A stretch of DNA of 64,000 nucleotides from Bimuria novae-zelandiae CBS 107.79 (GCA_010015655.1 ML976658.1:825087-889086), one strand, 5' to 3'. Positions 32,870-45,081 are shown, counted from the first letter of the stretch. The notes: a model not told the origin generated them from the sequence alone. Translations and numbers: made by a program.

Positions 32870-35238
32870 ATGAATACCAGCGCCAAGTATAGACCTACAG
32901 GTCCAGGCGCTGGGAAAGGTGACGCCGCCCCCAACACCCGCATTGCGCGTTCCACCCAGGCCATTAACACCCCACCACGCCATCACGTTCCGGCCATCAA
33001 CGGCAACGCGACACACAAGCTATTCCCATCGAACGTCTCGACATCTACGATTCAAGAGATGCTGCCCGTAGAAGGGATGGCGGACTTGCAGACGCTGTGC
33101 AAGATGCACGCGTCCCTCACGCAAAGCCATGTAAGTCAGCGCCCCATGATTCGCGACAGACCAGAGCTTGAGGACTGCACCACTCCACATTGGACACGTA
33201 TTAATGTAACCAACAGCAAGACTATGACAAAAATTTGGCAGCCTTCATTGCGGAGAAGTACCTTCCCAAGGACTTTGGCGACCACACCGAAGGTGGCATT
33301 CCCCTACAGGGCGCAGAGAGCTTCACAAAGCTGTACAATGCTTACAAGCGTGTGCGTAACCTTACCGGACGCGTACAAGATAAGTGGCCGTACGTCTACC
33401 GCAATGTGGCGTACTTTTTCCTGAGCTGACTCCGTATCTTTGTCCATAGGTTTTTCGACCGTAAGTGGAAGTCAATGCCCAAGAACGATGTCATGCACCT
33501 AATGGAGGGCAATAATTCTACACCTTCTGGCGTGTCCACTAGGGATTCTTTGGTATCTTCCTCAGTGGATGATACAGCGGGGAATAGTAAGTTTTTTATG
33601 TTCAAGACCGGCCACGACCTGGAGTAATTTATGACTAATACAACCCAGATCGTGAGAGTCAAGTGGCGAAAACTGCTGTGCCCTCCACTTTTCCGGGTCG
33701 GATAACCCCAAGTCAGCCCGAGAAAGCCTCGACCCAAGGTATGTGTCCAAACTTGCAACAACAGCAAAAGCTTGATCACTCTCAGCATATTTATGCAAAT
33801 GCTAACAAAAAGAAGAGAATATCGTGTCAGAAAAGCCGCAGGAGGTAAACACATCTTCGGCCCCAAAGGCCCCAACAGAAGCGTCGCCGTCTCCGTCTAT
33901 ACCTACTATGGCTACCTCAGCAACGCCGCCGCCTTTCACGGGAGGTGAGAATATTGCAGGCGACACTTCAGCAGGGTCAAGCCCAGGTTCAGGTTTGTTC
34001 TTGTTCGATCTAGTGGTTATTTCTTGCTAATGTAGTAACAGTTCTTGGCGCAGAGACAGACTCTCAGCACTCTAAACTCGATGACCTACCTACGGTATGC
34101 AAAATCGCGCCCACTCTCCTCTGACACAAGCTCATTGTATACCTATAGTCACCTGGAAAAAAGCGAAAGCAAAGCCCCGACTTTGATACCGACGGGCCCT
34201 TCGCCACGGGTCATCGTGGTATGAACAAGCGACAACGTGGAGGAAGCAAAGGCGGACGGCCTCGCGGCGGTCGCAAGAGCAAACTTGTTGCGGTCGAGAA
34301 TGCTGACGTTAGCAATGACGTGCAAGACCACACGCCTTCGACTTTCGACGGGATTGTCTCTCACCGTGACGCTGACACAGACATGGGCAATACGGCTGTC
34401 AAGAAAGCAAAGCCTGTTGAAAAGGCGAAGATCCCTGCACCCAGTCCACGCGTAACCCGTCGACAGAAGCGTATTTCCGAGGGTAGCGATGTTCAGACTA
34501 CGCCTTCCCGAGACTCATCGGCTCGTGCCGCGTCGCATGTGGCCTCTAATCGGAAGCCGCGCGCAGCCACTCTGAGTGATGCGGAAGACGAAGATGAGGA
34601 CCCGGTACTACGTAACTATACCTTACTAGGTAAACCCGACCAGGATCTCAGGAAGCGCCAATTGTCACGATCAACCATGCGCAATATGCAGAGCGAAGTC
34701 GACGGCAAGCTAGATGTAATTAATGCTAGCGATGTCACTGCCGTTGAGGACCAAACTGTAAGTTCACCACCTTGCATATGGAGTACATAGTCAGAAAAAC
34801 TGCTGACCATGCTCTGTGTAGATGATAGATGCTCCGGTCACCGATAGTGCCGCAGTCATCGAAAACGACAGCGCTACCACTGAGCCTACTGAGGGAGAGC
34901 TCCTGGCGCTAGCTATGGCGTCCACTGACGGTCCCGAACCGTCTGTCACCGCTCATACTAAAGAAGAGAAAGATGAAAGCAAGTCTGAATCCGCAGCGCC
35001 AGCCAAGCAGGTTGATGAACCAGAAGCCAACTTGCAGGAGCCAAACACAGTCGTGGTATTCGCTCGCGTCAAAACCAATAGCGCTTCCTTCGATATCCCC
35101 ATCGAAGGCCACCCAATAGGCGACAAGAAACTGACGAATAACCTCCTGAAGTATGCTGCATGGAAGGAGGAGTTTGGCGGTAGAGCTAAGACCGTCGACT
35201 TCGAGACGTGGTGCAGCATCTACGCTCTCGGTCACTGA
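32870..35238 (+). CDS. eight-exon gene of unknown function, AT-hook-like
   Basis: Exons 32870-33130, 33217-33389, 33450-33586, 33649-33738, 33816-33992, 34042-34094, 34149-34757 and 34822-35238 give a continuous 638-codon reading frame. Donors are GTAAGT, GTACGT, GTAAGT, GTATGT, GTTTGT, GTATGC and GTAAGT. The acceptor of intron 4 may be 33812 or 33815. The N-terminal part is a conserved-looking helical region (DLQTLCKMHASL, KNLAAFIAEKYLPKDFG, WPFFDRKWKSMPKNDVMHLM). The middle is Ser/Pro-rich. A GGRPRGGRKSK motif resembles an AT-hook and lies in a basic region likely to carry nuclear localisation signals. The C-terminal about 50 residues look folded (IPIEGHPIGDKKLTNNLLKY). A nuclear, DNA-associated role is only an inference. 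Confidence 0.75.
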
Positions 35239-35805
35239 AGAAGGTACAGGGCAACTCGGTTCAAGGCGGCGTCATGGACTAAAAGCATTCGGATCATAGT
35301 GCAGTCATCACTACTAGTACGTAGGTGGTCGGGGCAGGTCTTTGGGCGTGGTTAGGTTTTCTAGCATTCAAAAAATTTGCATTCAAGACTTTCTTCCTCG
35401 AAGGTTCTGCCTTACCTTCCCGTGTACATTCGATCTCATGGTTTCTTTACATAATAAGGATCGAATTATTAGCTTTCCTTTCCTAATCTCCGTCTTCTTC
35501 TATTAGGCTCTGCGTGCTCTTGTTAAGCGTCTTCATATTGCACCGCTCCTCCGCTGCAGCATTCTTTCAAGTTTGTCAAAAATGATATAGTAGTAGTGAT
35601 TCGGGACCGCGGTGGGTTCAACTTGTTGCTGGCTCATTGACAGGACAAGAACAAGCCTACCAGGTTAACTCATCTGGGTTACCAAGGTCTATAGCCCCGC
35701 ACTCTTGTGCGCCAGACGGCTATGTATAAAGTAGGTGTTAGCTGCTATATTCCTTATCTTAGGGTAACACATAGCCCCAAGATAATACTAAATAGAACTA
35801 TCTTA
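35239..35805. other. 3' flank of the eight-exon gene up to the transposon block
   Basis: Composition shifts from normal to AT-rich near 35740. No gene is seen. Confidence 0.4.
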
Positions 35806-37228
35806 ACGTGCCCGGCAAGCGAGCGGCACACACCACCAACTTTCCATAACTTATTACCTATTAACCACAATGGCTTAACTAACTACTATTTAATCGCCCT
35901 ATAATAAAGATAATATATCTCTAGCTATCTTAGCTATTAATTATAATTAAAATTAAAGTAGAAAACGCGCTACTATAAAATATAAAGTCTCTAAAACTAC
36001 GCTTGCCTACTAAGGCGCTAGCATTACTACGTAATATAATTATAAGTTTAATTTAAAAAGGCGTATAAAGCTAGAAGAGGAGGTAATTATTTAGTATATA
36101 CTTAACCTAAATACGCGAGAATTTCTGCCCTAGCTTACTACTATTAAAGATATAGCTAATACTTTATTAGCTAAGTAGCACTATAAGCTTACTAGCTAAA
36201 ACTAGGCTATAAACTTTATAAAGTATTAGCTAAAGCTCTAAATTATCTTTAATTAAAAATATAATTATAAAAGAGCCCTTTATAAGAATCCTAAAGTTAT
36301 ATAGGGCTAGTTCTTGCTTATAAAAAATACTAAAGATAAATATAGTATCCTAGATAAAGATACATATAACTTTAATAAGACTAGCTTTATAATAGGTATA
36401 ATATTAATAGGAGTAGTTATTATAAGCTTTAAGTATTAAAGCAGGCTAAAAAGCGTATAGTAAAATAATTAAAAATAAACTATAGTTATTTAGGGTATTA
36501 ATATAATAGGCTAGGTAATTCCACCCTTTACTATCTTCTAGGGCAAGTAATACCTCTTTACTTAGTACTAAGAAAATAATCTACCCTGCAACTAGATTTT
36601 TAAAGTTTTTAAAAACAGCTAAATAATAAATAAGCTTAGTTTATAGTAACTAAAATATTTTAATGCGTATATAAAAAGGCGTACTAGTAATAGCTATTAG
36701 CTACTTATTATTAATAGCTATAAAAGCTATAACTTGCTTAAATCCTAGTAATACTATAAAAATAATAAGACTATTACTTTTTATATACCTTTATATTTAT
36801 CGCACCTCTTATGGCTACTAGATAAAAGGTATTTCTTATTATTAAAAAAGTGGTATGGGCGCTTAGCTAAGGATCCAATATGCAACTATATTATATATAT
36901 TATATAAATTAAGTTTCTACCTTCCTTTATTACTACTTTTAAAACTATAATTATTAAAAATAATATTCAAAGAAATTTTTAAGTCGCTAGCCTTATTTCC
37001 CTTAACCTAAAAGTAATAATATTAAAGCTTAACGTCCGTTTACATACCCCTTTACCTTATACTATACGTAATAGTATATAGTAGTTATAGATACCTAGTA
37101 ATACCCTAGAATTAGGGTTATAATTAAAGCTAGTAAAGGAGAGGATTTAGAGGCACCTAAATAATTCTTTTATAAGCCTAGTTAAGGCTTTTAAAAAAAT
37201 AATAAAAGGCGTAGTAGTAGTAGCGTAT

Positions 37229-37646
37229 TGTTAAGTCCCCAAAAGGATAGCTAATCCCTAAGGAGTTAGGGTTGGTTCTCGGGCAGGAATACTAGTAGGA
37301 CGGGAGAGGTTGTAGTGATAGCTTGCGCTTGTCACTGGGGCGTTAGTATCGAAGGTGTGTACAGCACAATCAAATCAACAAGGTTGCTTACTCAGATCCA
37401 AACGATAGATTGATAAACAAGATTGAACACGAATGTCATAAGGGCATTCGTGTGGGTTTATATACAAGAGGATTTCTGTACCATCCATTGTTTTGTTGCC
37501 ATCCATGGCTGGTACTGCCATCCATGGCTGGTACAGCCTTGGCTGGATGGTACATCACGTGACCTCGGTTGCGCAACCCCACCAAGTGTCACCCCCGCTG
37601 AGGGCCCGTTGGTCCTCCGCGTCCCATACATGTTCAGATCCTAACA
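37229..37646 (-). repeat. 3' LTR (418 bp)
   Basis: This is the left direct repeat. It differs from the right LTR at about ten positions. Several differences are TpG versus TpA, the RIP signature, in either copy. Confidence 0.9.
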
Positions 37647-37777
37647 TCACCTCCCCTCTTCCAGATAGCGTCCTCGGTATCCTCGTTCCGCGCCCCCTGG
37701 CTGCAGATACGGTCGTCGCATATAAATACTCGCGTGAGTCGCTATTTTCGCGTTCTGGTCTTAATGCCTTCCTAACC

Positions 37778-38332
37778 ATGCCTAAGGATCCCAAGCCCCG
37801 CAAAGCGCGCGCGCCTCGCAAAAAGACTTTAACCCAAGAGCGGCGTAATCGCATTCGTCGTGTTAAAGGAAGTAGTAGGGAGATGCCTTTCCGCTGCAAC
37901 CGCTGCGAAAAGCTAAACATTCGTTGTTTCGTGGATACTGCGTCTAGTTATTATACTGGTTGTATCGCTGCAAGGAGCGAGTGTAAGCTGTTTGTTCCTG
38001 AAGAGGAGTGGGAGAAGGTAGAGGATAAAGAGCGTGAAAAGCGGCTAGAGCTAGCTCGCGCTAAGGAAGAACTTGCTCAGCGTAAGCGCGAGTTATTAGA
38101 GATTAAGAGTCGTAAGAGGTTATTCGCGCGTCGGGATAGGCAGTTGCTAGATGCTCAGGATAAGATGCAAGAGACAAAGAGCTCAAGTGCGGATACTCCG
38201 TTCCAAGACAATTTCCTCGCTAATCCAGGCTGGTCACAGGCCAACAATCTCCTTCCTAATCCATTAATGGATCTTTCTCTTAACGAGTTCCTATCTGGTT
38301 CTCCTCTAATCGTTTCGGGTTCCTTCTTATAG
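37778..38332 (+). CDS. accessory retroelement ORF, antisense to gag-pol
   Basis: An intact 184-codon frame lies between the 3' LTR and the chromodomain end, on the strand opposite gag-pol. The open frame extends into the LTR, but the first plausible ATG is 37778 (MPKDPKPRKARAPRKK). The protein has a very basic N-terminus, a Cys-rich cluster (CNRCEKLNIRCF, then YYTGCIAARSECKLFVP), and a long Glu/Arg/Lys coiled coil (about residues 85-140). The C-terminus is Asn/Leu/Ser-rich. The Cys cluster loosely recalls a Zn2Cys6 or zinc-knuckle motif. A degraded homologue occupies the same place in the larger gypsy element (about 56630-57140). It may be a DNA- or RNA-binding regulator of the element. Confidence 0.7.
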   Translation: MPKDPKPRKARAPRKKTLTQERRNRIRRVKGSSREMPFRCNRCEKLNIRCFVDTASSYYTGCIAARSECKLFVPEEEWEKVEDKEREKRLELARAKEELAQRKRELLEIKSRKRLFARRDRQLLDAQDKMQETKSSSADTPFQDNFLANPGWSQANNLLPNPLMDLSLNEFLSGSPLIVSGSFL

Positions 38333-38344
38333 TCTGACGATGGT

Positions 38345-40157
38345 ATTGTGCTAACATTTAGCGATAGTTGTTAAGGTTTGCTTCTAGTTCCTATATATCT
38401 TCTAAGTGTGGATATCCTTTCTACTTAATTAAGTAGGTTCGTGGCTGATCCGTGTGTCGTAGTATCTTCTCGACTTCGAATTCGGTTTCCTCCTCTGGTT
38501 AGTGATAGAAGGTGGTTTCGACTAGTGTTTCAGAGTCTGCTGGTTCCAATCGGTCTATGTGGAATACTGGGTGTATTTTGGCGTCTGTTGGTAATTCCAA
38601 TCGGTAGTTGACCGGTGATACTTGTTCGGAAATAAAAAATAGTCCGACCTTAACATAATCCAGTTTCTTGTGCTTTTTCTTCTAGGTTCGAAGATTTTTC
38701 GTAAGCAGATATGCTTTATCCCCCTTCTTTAGCTAAGGTGCCGTTTTTCTTTTTTGGTTTGTATAGGAAATGCTTTACTGTTGAGCTTTCTCGAGGTTTC
38801 TTCGGAGTTGTTCGTGTGTTTTCTTTATGTTTTCTGCCATGTTGATGGCTTCTTCCGTTTTAATCATTGTAGGAAATACTTAATCAAAGAGATGTGGATG
38901 TCTTCCGTGGTTCGCATAAAACGGTGTATATCCAGTTGCTTCTGCATAGTCTTGTCGTTCTACCGCCGTAAACCCAAAGTCTCCTTCTCGAGGTTGGTGT
39001 TTTTCCAAGAAGTCGAAAACATTCATCGTCTTACTAGTAACAGGTTTGTTCCAGCTAGGGTGAGGTGTAGGAGATCGAGGCATTAGCTCTATCTCTTCCT
39101 CATCCAAACCTTCGTATGCATCCTCGTAGAGTCGCGAGTTAGGCGAGTCTAATCGCTCTAAGTCCTTATCCAGGATGTCAGATTGCTTAATAAAGGGTAT
39201 CACCTGCCATTCTTCGTCGGTTACTTCTGTGTCATCGACGGTAAGTACGTTTAACTGTTTAATGACCTTGTTCTTAGATCTGCAGTTCCTGGCGATGTGG
39301 CCCGGTTTGCTACATGTGAAGCATTTACGCGTCTCGGTCCCCTGTCGTCGGGTTCCATCTAAGATACGTTAGTTAGGCTTTCAGAAGCCTATAGCCTTTC
39401 CTGTTCCCTTTTCCAGGTTATTAAACTGGACATCTTCCATAGGTTAGGGTCCGTAGTAGTTGCGTTGCTAGCGTCGAGGTGTTTTCGGCAGCGCTCTGTA
39501 GACTATAGGTGCCTGTCGTCCGAAACTAACGTTCCTTGGGTTCTTGCGTAGCTCTTCTTGCAATGCAAACCATTCCCTATTAATGCGGATGGTCTCTTTG
39601 TATAGTTCTTCTAAGGTCTCTATTTTTATACTACTGCGCAGGAGTTCTTCGCGCATATTACGTTTAAGGCCTTATTTATACATCGTTTTAAGAGATTTAT
39701 CCTCCTAGTTAAGTTGCACGGCGTACTTGCGGAATTCGGCTGCATACTTGGCTGCGGATCGTTGCTATTAGATCGTCTGGATCGCTTGCTCAGCGATAGC
39801 GGTTTTATTAGCAATTCTAAATATCTGTTAGAGGCATTTCTTGAAGTTGGCGTAGTCCTTGATAATGTTAATAGCATCTTTATTGCGGTTAATGTAGTCT
39901 TCATCCTCGTTGTCGTGATCTATGTCCAGGTACTTAACTAAGTAGGGACAGATCCATTCTTCAGCGCTTCCTCGCATGTAAGTCGCTGCGAAGATGACCT
40001 TTTTCTTGTCTTCAAGGTCTTGGTTCTGGTTAAAGAAGTAGAGGTCTAGCTATAAGAGCCAGGTATCAAGGAGGGTACGATTGCCATTATACAAGTCGGG
40101 TTTGTGCGCCTTATTCTTGCCATCCCTCATAAGGGTGACATGGTTGTCCGAAGCCAT
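38345..40157 (-). pseudogene. gag fused to integrase tail and chromodomain, degraded
   Basis: Gag opens at the ATG at 40157 (MASDNHVTLMRDG) and shows retrotransposon gag text (AATYMRGSAEEWI, REELLRSSIKIETLEELYKE), then a CCHC knuckle, CFTCSKPGHIARNC, near 39300. After a Glu/Asp-rich stretch it jumps at about 38955 directly to integrase C-terminal text (GYTPFYANHGRHPHLFD). It ends in a chromodomain (EFEVEKILRH and YLIK-KGYPHLED) near 38460-38400. Many TAG/TAA codons occur where Trp or Gln is expected. The whole enzymatic core is missing. Confidence 0.8.
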
Positions 40158-40204
40158 GGAAGAGTTAGGGGTCCTATTAGTATTTATGTTGAGGGTGTTC
40201 AAAA

Positions 40205-40621
40205 TGTTAAGTCCCCAAAAGGATAGCTAATCCCTAAGGAGTTAGGGTTAGTTCTCGGGCAGGAATACTGGTAGGACGGGAGAGGTTGTAGTAATAGCTT
40301 GCGCTTGTCACTGGGGCGTTAGTATCAAAGGTGTGTACAGCACAATCAAATCAACAAGGTTGCTTACTCAGATCCAAACGATAGATTGATAAACAAGATT
40401 AAACACGAATGTCATAAGGGCATTCGTGTGGGTTTATATACAAGAGGATTTCTGTACCATCCAAAGTTTTGTTGCCATCCATGGCTGGTGTTGCCATCCA
40501 TGGCTGGTACAGCCTTGGCTGGATGGTACATCACGTGACCTCGGTTGCGCAACCCCACCAAGTGTCACCCCCGCTGAGGGCCGTTGGTCCTCCGCGTCCC
40601 ATACATGTTCAGATCCTAACA
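40205..40621 (-). repeat. 5' LTR (417 bp)
   Basis: This is the right direct repeat. In gag-pol orientation it starts TGTTAGGATCTG and ends GGACTTAACA. It is followed on the right by the second copy of the CGTAT target duplication. Confidence 0.9.
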
Positions 40622-41089
40622 CGTATAAGCTAGTATTAGTATAAAAGTTAATTATTAAGTTTTAAGCTACTAATAAGGCTGCTACGCGATAGAAATTATA
40701 TAAAAGAAAGTAATTATAGTAAAAAGAAGTTTTTATAGCTACTAATAGCTAGTAATTAACTACTTTAAAAGACTTTATAGCAGGTAGTAATAAGTAAAAG
40801 GTAAAGAAGAGGATGCGTGCTAATAAAAGTAAATTAACTTAATAGCAGTATAAATACTATAGTAAGGCTAGATATAACTTACGTACCTATAAGTAAGCTA
40901 TAAAAGTAGATTCTAAGTAGATTAACTTCTTATAATTTTTATAACTATTAATTCGCGTTCTATACTCTCGCGTATAGTATAGATTTTAGTGGGGGTCTTG
41001 GCAGAGTGTCTAGCTCGCTTGTGAGGTACGTTATTATTTTTTATAAAGTAACGAAATATAAGCAACTTATAGTTTTTATAATTATTAAG

Positions 41090-42016
41090 TATAAATGGCT
41101 AGCACGCACCTACCCTACGCTTTATTATATATTTAATAAAATATCTTAATTACTCTACTTTAATCTTATTAGTAAGGAGTCTAGCTATTATTACTTACTA
41201 TAAAAACTTAGTCGCGTAGTATATTATTATCTTAATACTAGGTTAAGAGGTAATACTAGCTAATAAAAATAATTAATGATAGGATTATTTAGTTAATAGT
41301 ATTAATTTTATAAGTTACTATATAACCTACTTATAATTACTTAACTATATTACTTTTAGCCTATCGCGTCTTTTTAAGCTTATAATAATAAGGGAGGATA
41401 ATATCTTGCCTATTATAAAACTAGTCTTATTAAAAATATAGATTTCTTAATTATAAATACTATAGGTAGCTTTAGTACGCGCTATAAGCTTAAACTATGT
41501 TTTAATTACTTTTAAACCTTTATATAAAGCTTTTGATTAATTATATAGCTATTTAAATTATATAGTAAGGTAGTCTATTCGCTTAATAAAGTTTGTAACT
41601 ACTATTTACTAAGCCATCTAGCGCCTTACTTAGCGAATAGCTTATTTACTATATCTTATATAGCACCTAGTGTGGGCGGAAATTCTCGCGAATTTAGATT
41701 AAGTATATACCTAATAATTACCTCCTTTTCTAGCTTAGTAAGTTTTTTTATATTCAGGCTAATAATTATGTTATATAATAATTTTTACGCGTTAGTATTA
41801 AAGTATTATTTTAAAAATATTAAATATAGTAGTAGCGCGTTACTTACTCTAAATTTAATTTTAATTAATAGCTAAAATAGTAAGATAGATATCTGCTTTA
41901 TTATAAAGTATTTAAGTAGGAAGTAGTTAAGCTATTATAGTTACTAGGTAACGTATTATAGAAAGTTGGTGGGGTGCGCCGCTCACTTGTATACGCCGCT
42001 CGCTAGCTAAGTATGT
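41090..42016 (-). mobile_element. Fot1/pogo-like element C, 5' part only
   Basis: The right end, read on the minus strand, is TA then ACATACTTAGCTAGCGAG followed by CACCCCACCAACTTTC, which matches the left end of element B. AT-rich sequence to about 41090 is homologous to the first half of the transposase region of A and B. No opposite terminal repeat is found, so the 3' half is missing or unrecognisable. The left boundary is approximate. Confidence 0.6.
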
Positions 42017-43004
42017 TAAACTTTTATACTTTTATACTTTTTTTTTTTTTAAAAAATCTAATTATAATTAAGAAACTAAGATTTCAGAACTATAAAGAGA
42101 ATTTATCTATATAACTATAATTAAGAAAGTGTTTCAAAAGAATTAGTAGTTAAAAAGTTATATTACTTTAAACTTTCGTATTTTCTTAATTTTCTTAGTA
42201 AGAAGCCGTGCACAGCGCCGTCGCGTGCACAGCGCCGTCAAACTTGGTATGCCGTCACGGCTGCTAAAACATCTAAAGCAACTAATATAAAGCTAGAATC
42301 GCAACTGTAGCCATGCTTGGATATATCGGAATCACTGACGAGAGGACACCGAGTCGGGAAGGACCAACATCCGCGCACCGGGCTGTTGGGTTGTCACTTG
42401 CCCTGTCGCACTGCATTTGCATCCCACCCCTGACATCACCACGAAATAAGATACCGTCCATCATGTCAACGTTAAACGTTCGAATACGGGACCGCTCGAT
42501 GGATCACGCAACGCGGGAGCTTACGCGGGACATGACTTGGTGTTGGGAGCGTTCGCGGATGAATGCCTCGGTAGTGCATCCTCTAGGCACAGCAGAAGAA
42601 TAGCCAGGAGACTAAATCGAATTAGCATCCAATCGCCCGCAATGAAAGCGGCATGCGCATGACGAGCCCACCTTTGCCGGAATCGCGCGATACACGGTTG
42701 GCGGTCCGGACAGACGCCATGCCTCGAGCTCGCCTTTTTTAACCATTCCCGAGGGAACGCGACAACGACTACATAGAGCGGAAACGTGGGAACAGGTGGT
42801 GCCCCTGCGCGAGGTTAATCTCCGTTGGTGATAGATTCATAAATGCATGCGGGACAGCGAGGCCTCGCGTGGTAGATTAAGTTGCACGATGCTCCCACGG
42901 TGTCGGGTCCGACGGTTCTTCTCTTTCCTCACGCAGCTTGGGTTTTGTCGTTCGTGTATCCTGCGCTCGACTGCACAACCGTGGCCCGACCTATTATCTC
43001 GAGG
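42017..43004. other. AT-rich tail and carboxylesterase promoter region
   Basis: To about 42190 it is AT-rich. From there composition is normal. A short direct repeat GTGCACAGCGCCGTC occurs twice at about 42206-42240. No gene is called. Confidence 0.4.
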
Positions 43005-45081
43005 ATGAGAAGTCTGGTCGCTGCAATTGCGCTGTTGGGGGTGCGGACCGGAGCGTTGCCACTGGCTGCAAGGGGAACGCCATCGGTAGATTTAGGATAT
43101 GCTGTTTACGAGGGCACCCACGATAGCCAGAGTGGTATCAATATTTTCAAGGGGTATAACAATTCATCGGCTTCAGATATAGAAATATTAACAAGTTCAC
43201 TGACGCAGCGCGCAGAATTCGTTACGCGGCCCCTCCGGTAGGAAACCTCAGATTCGCGGCTCCCCAACCACCGTTAGAGAACAGGACCGCTACGATACCA
43301 GCCACGACAGATGGACCGTTTTGTCCCCAGTCTGGAGCAGGGAAAGATACACCCACCGAATACGGTTTCAATTCTGCACTGGGTAATGAGGATTGTCTGT
43401 ACTTGAACGTCTACGCTCCGTCCAATGCGACCAACCTTCCAGTATTCTTCTGGATCCGTGAGTTTCACACGTTTCGATTGCTAAGTAATTACTGACCTGC
43501 TAAAGATGGCGGTGGATATGCTCTCTTCACTGCCCAAGGTCTTGATCCGACCGAATTTATGATCACCAACTCGGCGGAAGGATCGTTCGTCTCAGTGATC
43601 ATACAATACCGCTTGGGCGCATTCGGTTTCTTGTCCAGTGACGACGTGAAGAAAGACGGCGCCCTTAACGCAGGTCTTCTCGACATGAACTTCGCCCTTC
43701 AGTGGGTCCAGAAGCACGTTAAATCGTTCGGTGGTGATCCTGCGCGCGTCACAATTGCAGGCGAGTCGGCTGGTGGCGCCGCTGTCATGTATCAAGCCAT
43801 GGCGTACGGAGGGGCACAGAACGTGTCTTTGTTCAACAATGTATGTTTGCAACCAGGGACACCCCCAATCGTGAAGGTACAAAGTCGAGTAAGACACTTC
43901 AGTTTAGACTTGTCTTAGGCCTTTGTGTTACCTAGGACGAGCTATACAGTGGCCAACTGCATCTACTTTGTACCCGGCCGTCTGGACCCGGGTATGGCCA
44001 TGTGCATCTAAAATCAAGTGCTAAGCCATGACAGATAATCGCTGCGAGCCCATGGGTGCCAGCGCAGCATGACTACAATGGCGACGTACCAACACAGGCA
44101 TATGATGATTTCACCGAAGCCGCTGGCTGCTCAAACGCAACAAACACACTCCAGTGCCTTCGCGACAGCGATACTGAAACTCTTCAAAACGCGAGTGCGA
44201 AGGTGTCAGAAGCCAGTGCCTTCGGCAGCTTCGCCTTCCTCCCGGTTACCGATGGGTCCTTTGTTCAGGACCTACCCTCCTCCGAACTACTCGGGAAATC
44301 CCTGAGTGGAAAATGTCTCCTCTCCGGCAACATGGCAAATGAAGGGGTGCCACTTAGTCCACCCACCACCGTCACTCTCGAGGATTTCCGCGAATACGTC
44401 TCTTATACCTTTCCGTATTTCTCTGCTACGGATATGGCCGAATTGGAAGACCTTTACTCATACGAAGGCGACGACCAGGACACTGACCCCTCAGCGCCTG
44501 TTTACCAGACCGATGGTACCTCTGGTGTTACAGCTGTCAACCAATCAGCCTTCAGCACCGGTCAACAGCAACGCGTCTTCAACGTCTTCGCGGAATCCAC
44601 TTTCGTCTGCCCTTCTTACTGGCTTGCTTCCGCTTTCCCTCAAGCGTGGAAGTACCAGTTTAGTGCTGGCCCTGCCTTCCACGGTTATGACTTGCAGGCT
44701 CTCTGGTCCGGCACCAAAACCCCAGGTGCATCTTTCAAGCATGCTTTTCGCAAAGCGTGGGGCAACTTCATCATTCACGATAATCCGACCATCAGTGTTG
44801 CTGACGCAAATGGTGGAGCTGCGGAGTCGATCGTGCCTGAAGGCGCGAATGGAATGATTGACTGGCCGGTCTGGAGCGAAGAGGCACCTATCTTGCTGAA
44901 CCTGAATGCTACGGGTGGAAACGCTGCATATAACAACGTGACTGAGTATTTGAAGTACTACACGTACTCAGATCCTGGAGTCGTGAATGTGATCAGTACT
45001 GCAGATGCGGATGCATGGGAGGGAGGAAGAGGTGAGAGGTGCAAGTGGTGGTTGGCAAACGCCAAAAAAGTGCCGTATTAG
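43005..45081 (+). CDS. secreted type-B carboxylesterase/lipase
   Basis: Exons 43005-43153, 43216-43457, 43506-43840 and 44035-45081 encode 590 residues. Each junction restores family text: FKG-IRYAAPPVGNLRF, FFWI-HGGGYALF and SLFNN-IIAASPW. The introns are 62, 48 and 194 nt. A signal peptide (RSLVAAIALLGVRTGALP) predicts secretion. The EDCLYLNVY signature, the oxyanion HGGG at 131-134, the nucleophile elbow GESAG with Ser218, and a candidate catalytic His458 in FHGYD are present; the acid is probably Glu344 in NEG. Such alpha/beta hydrolases cleave carboxylic esters outside the cell; the substrate is unknown. The gene is intact although transposon blocks flank it on both sides. Confidence 0.9.

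Larger units (their letters stand above)
37229..40621 (-). mobile_element. internally deleted gypsy-type LTR retrotransposon
   Basis: Two direct LTRs (37229-37646 and 40205-40621) begin TGTTAAG and end CCTAACA on the plus strand. The element is flanked by the perfect 5-bp duplication CGTAT (37224-37228 and 40622-40626). A purine-rich tract abuts the left LTR on the minus strand (about 37665-37647), so gag-pol orientation is minus and the right LTR is the 5' LTR. It is inserted in element B. The coding region lacks protease, reverse transcriptase, RNase H and the integrase core, so the element is non-autonomous. Confidence 0.92.
35806..41031 (+). mobile_element. RIP-degraded Fot1/pogo-like element B, interrupted
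   Basis: The left end (TA then ACGTGCCCGGCAAGCGAG) and right end (reverse complement ACGTACCTCACAAGCGAG, then TA) bound an AT-rich element. Removing the nested gypsy insertion (37229-40621 plus 5-bp duplication) leaves about 1.83 kb, the size of Fot1-like elements. On the plus strand the degraded transposase can be followed: an ATG near 35871, LEEEVII at about 36075, then KYDY-type and YNFDETGF-type DDE_1 text once common RIP changes are considered, with dozens of TAA/TAG codons. It is homologous to the minus strand of element A. Confidence 0.8.

Noticed and set aside
42313..42603. 96-codon frame upstream of the carboxylesterase
   Set aside because: No domain; it lies in the presumed promoter.
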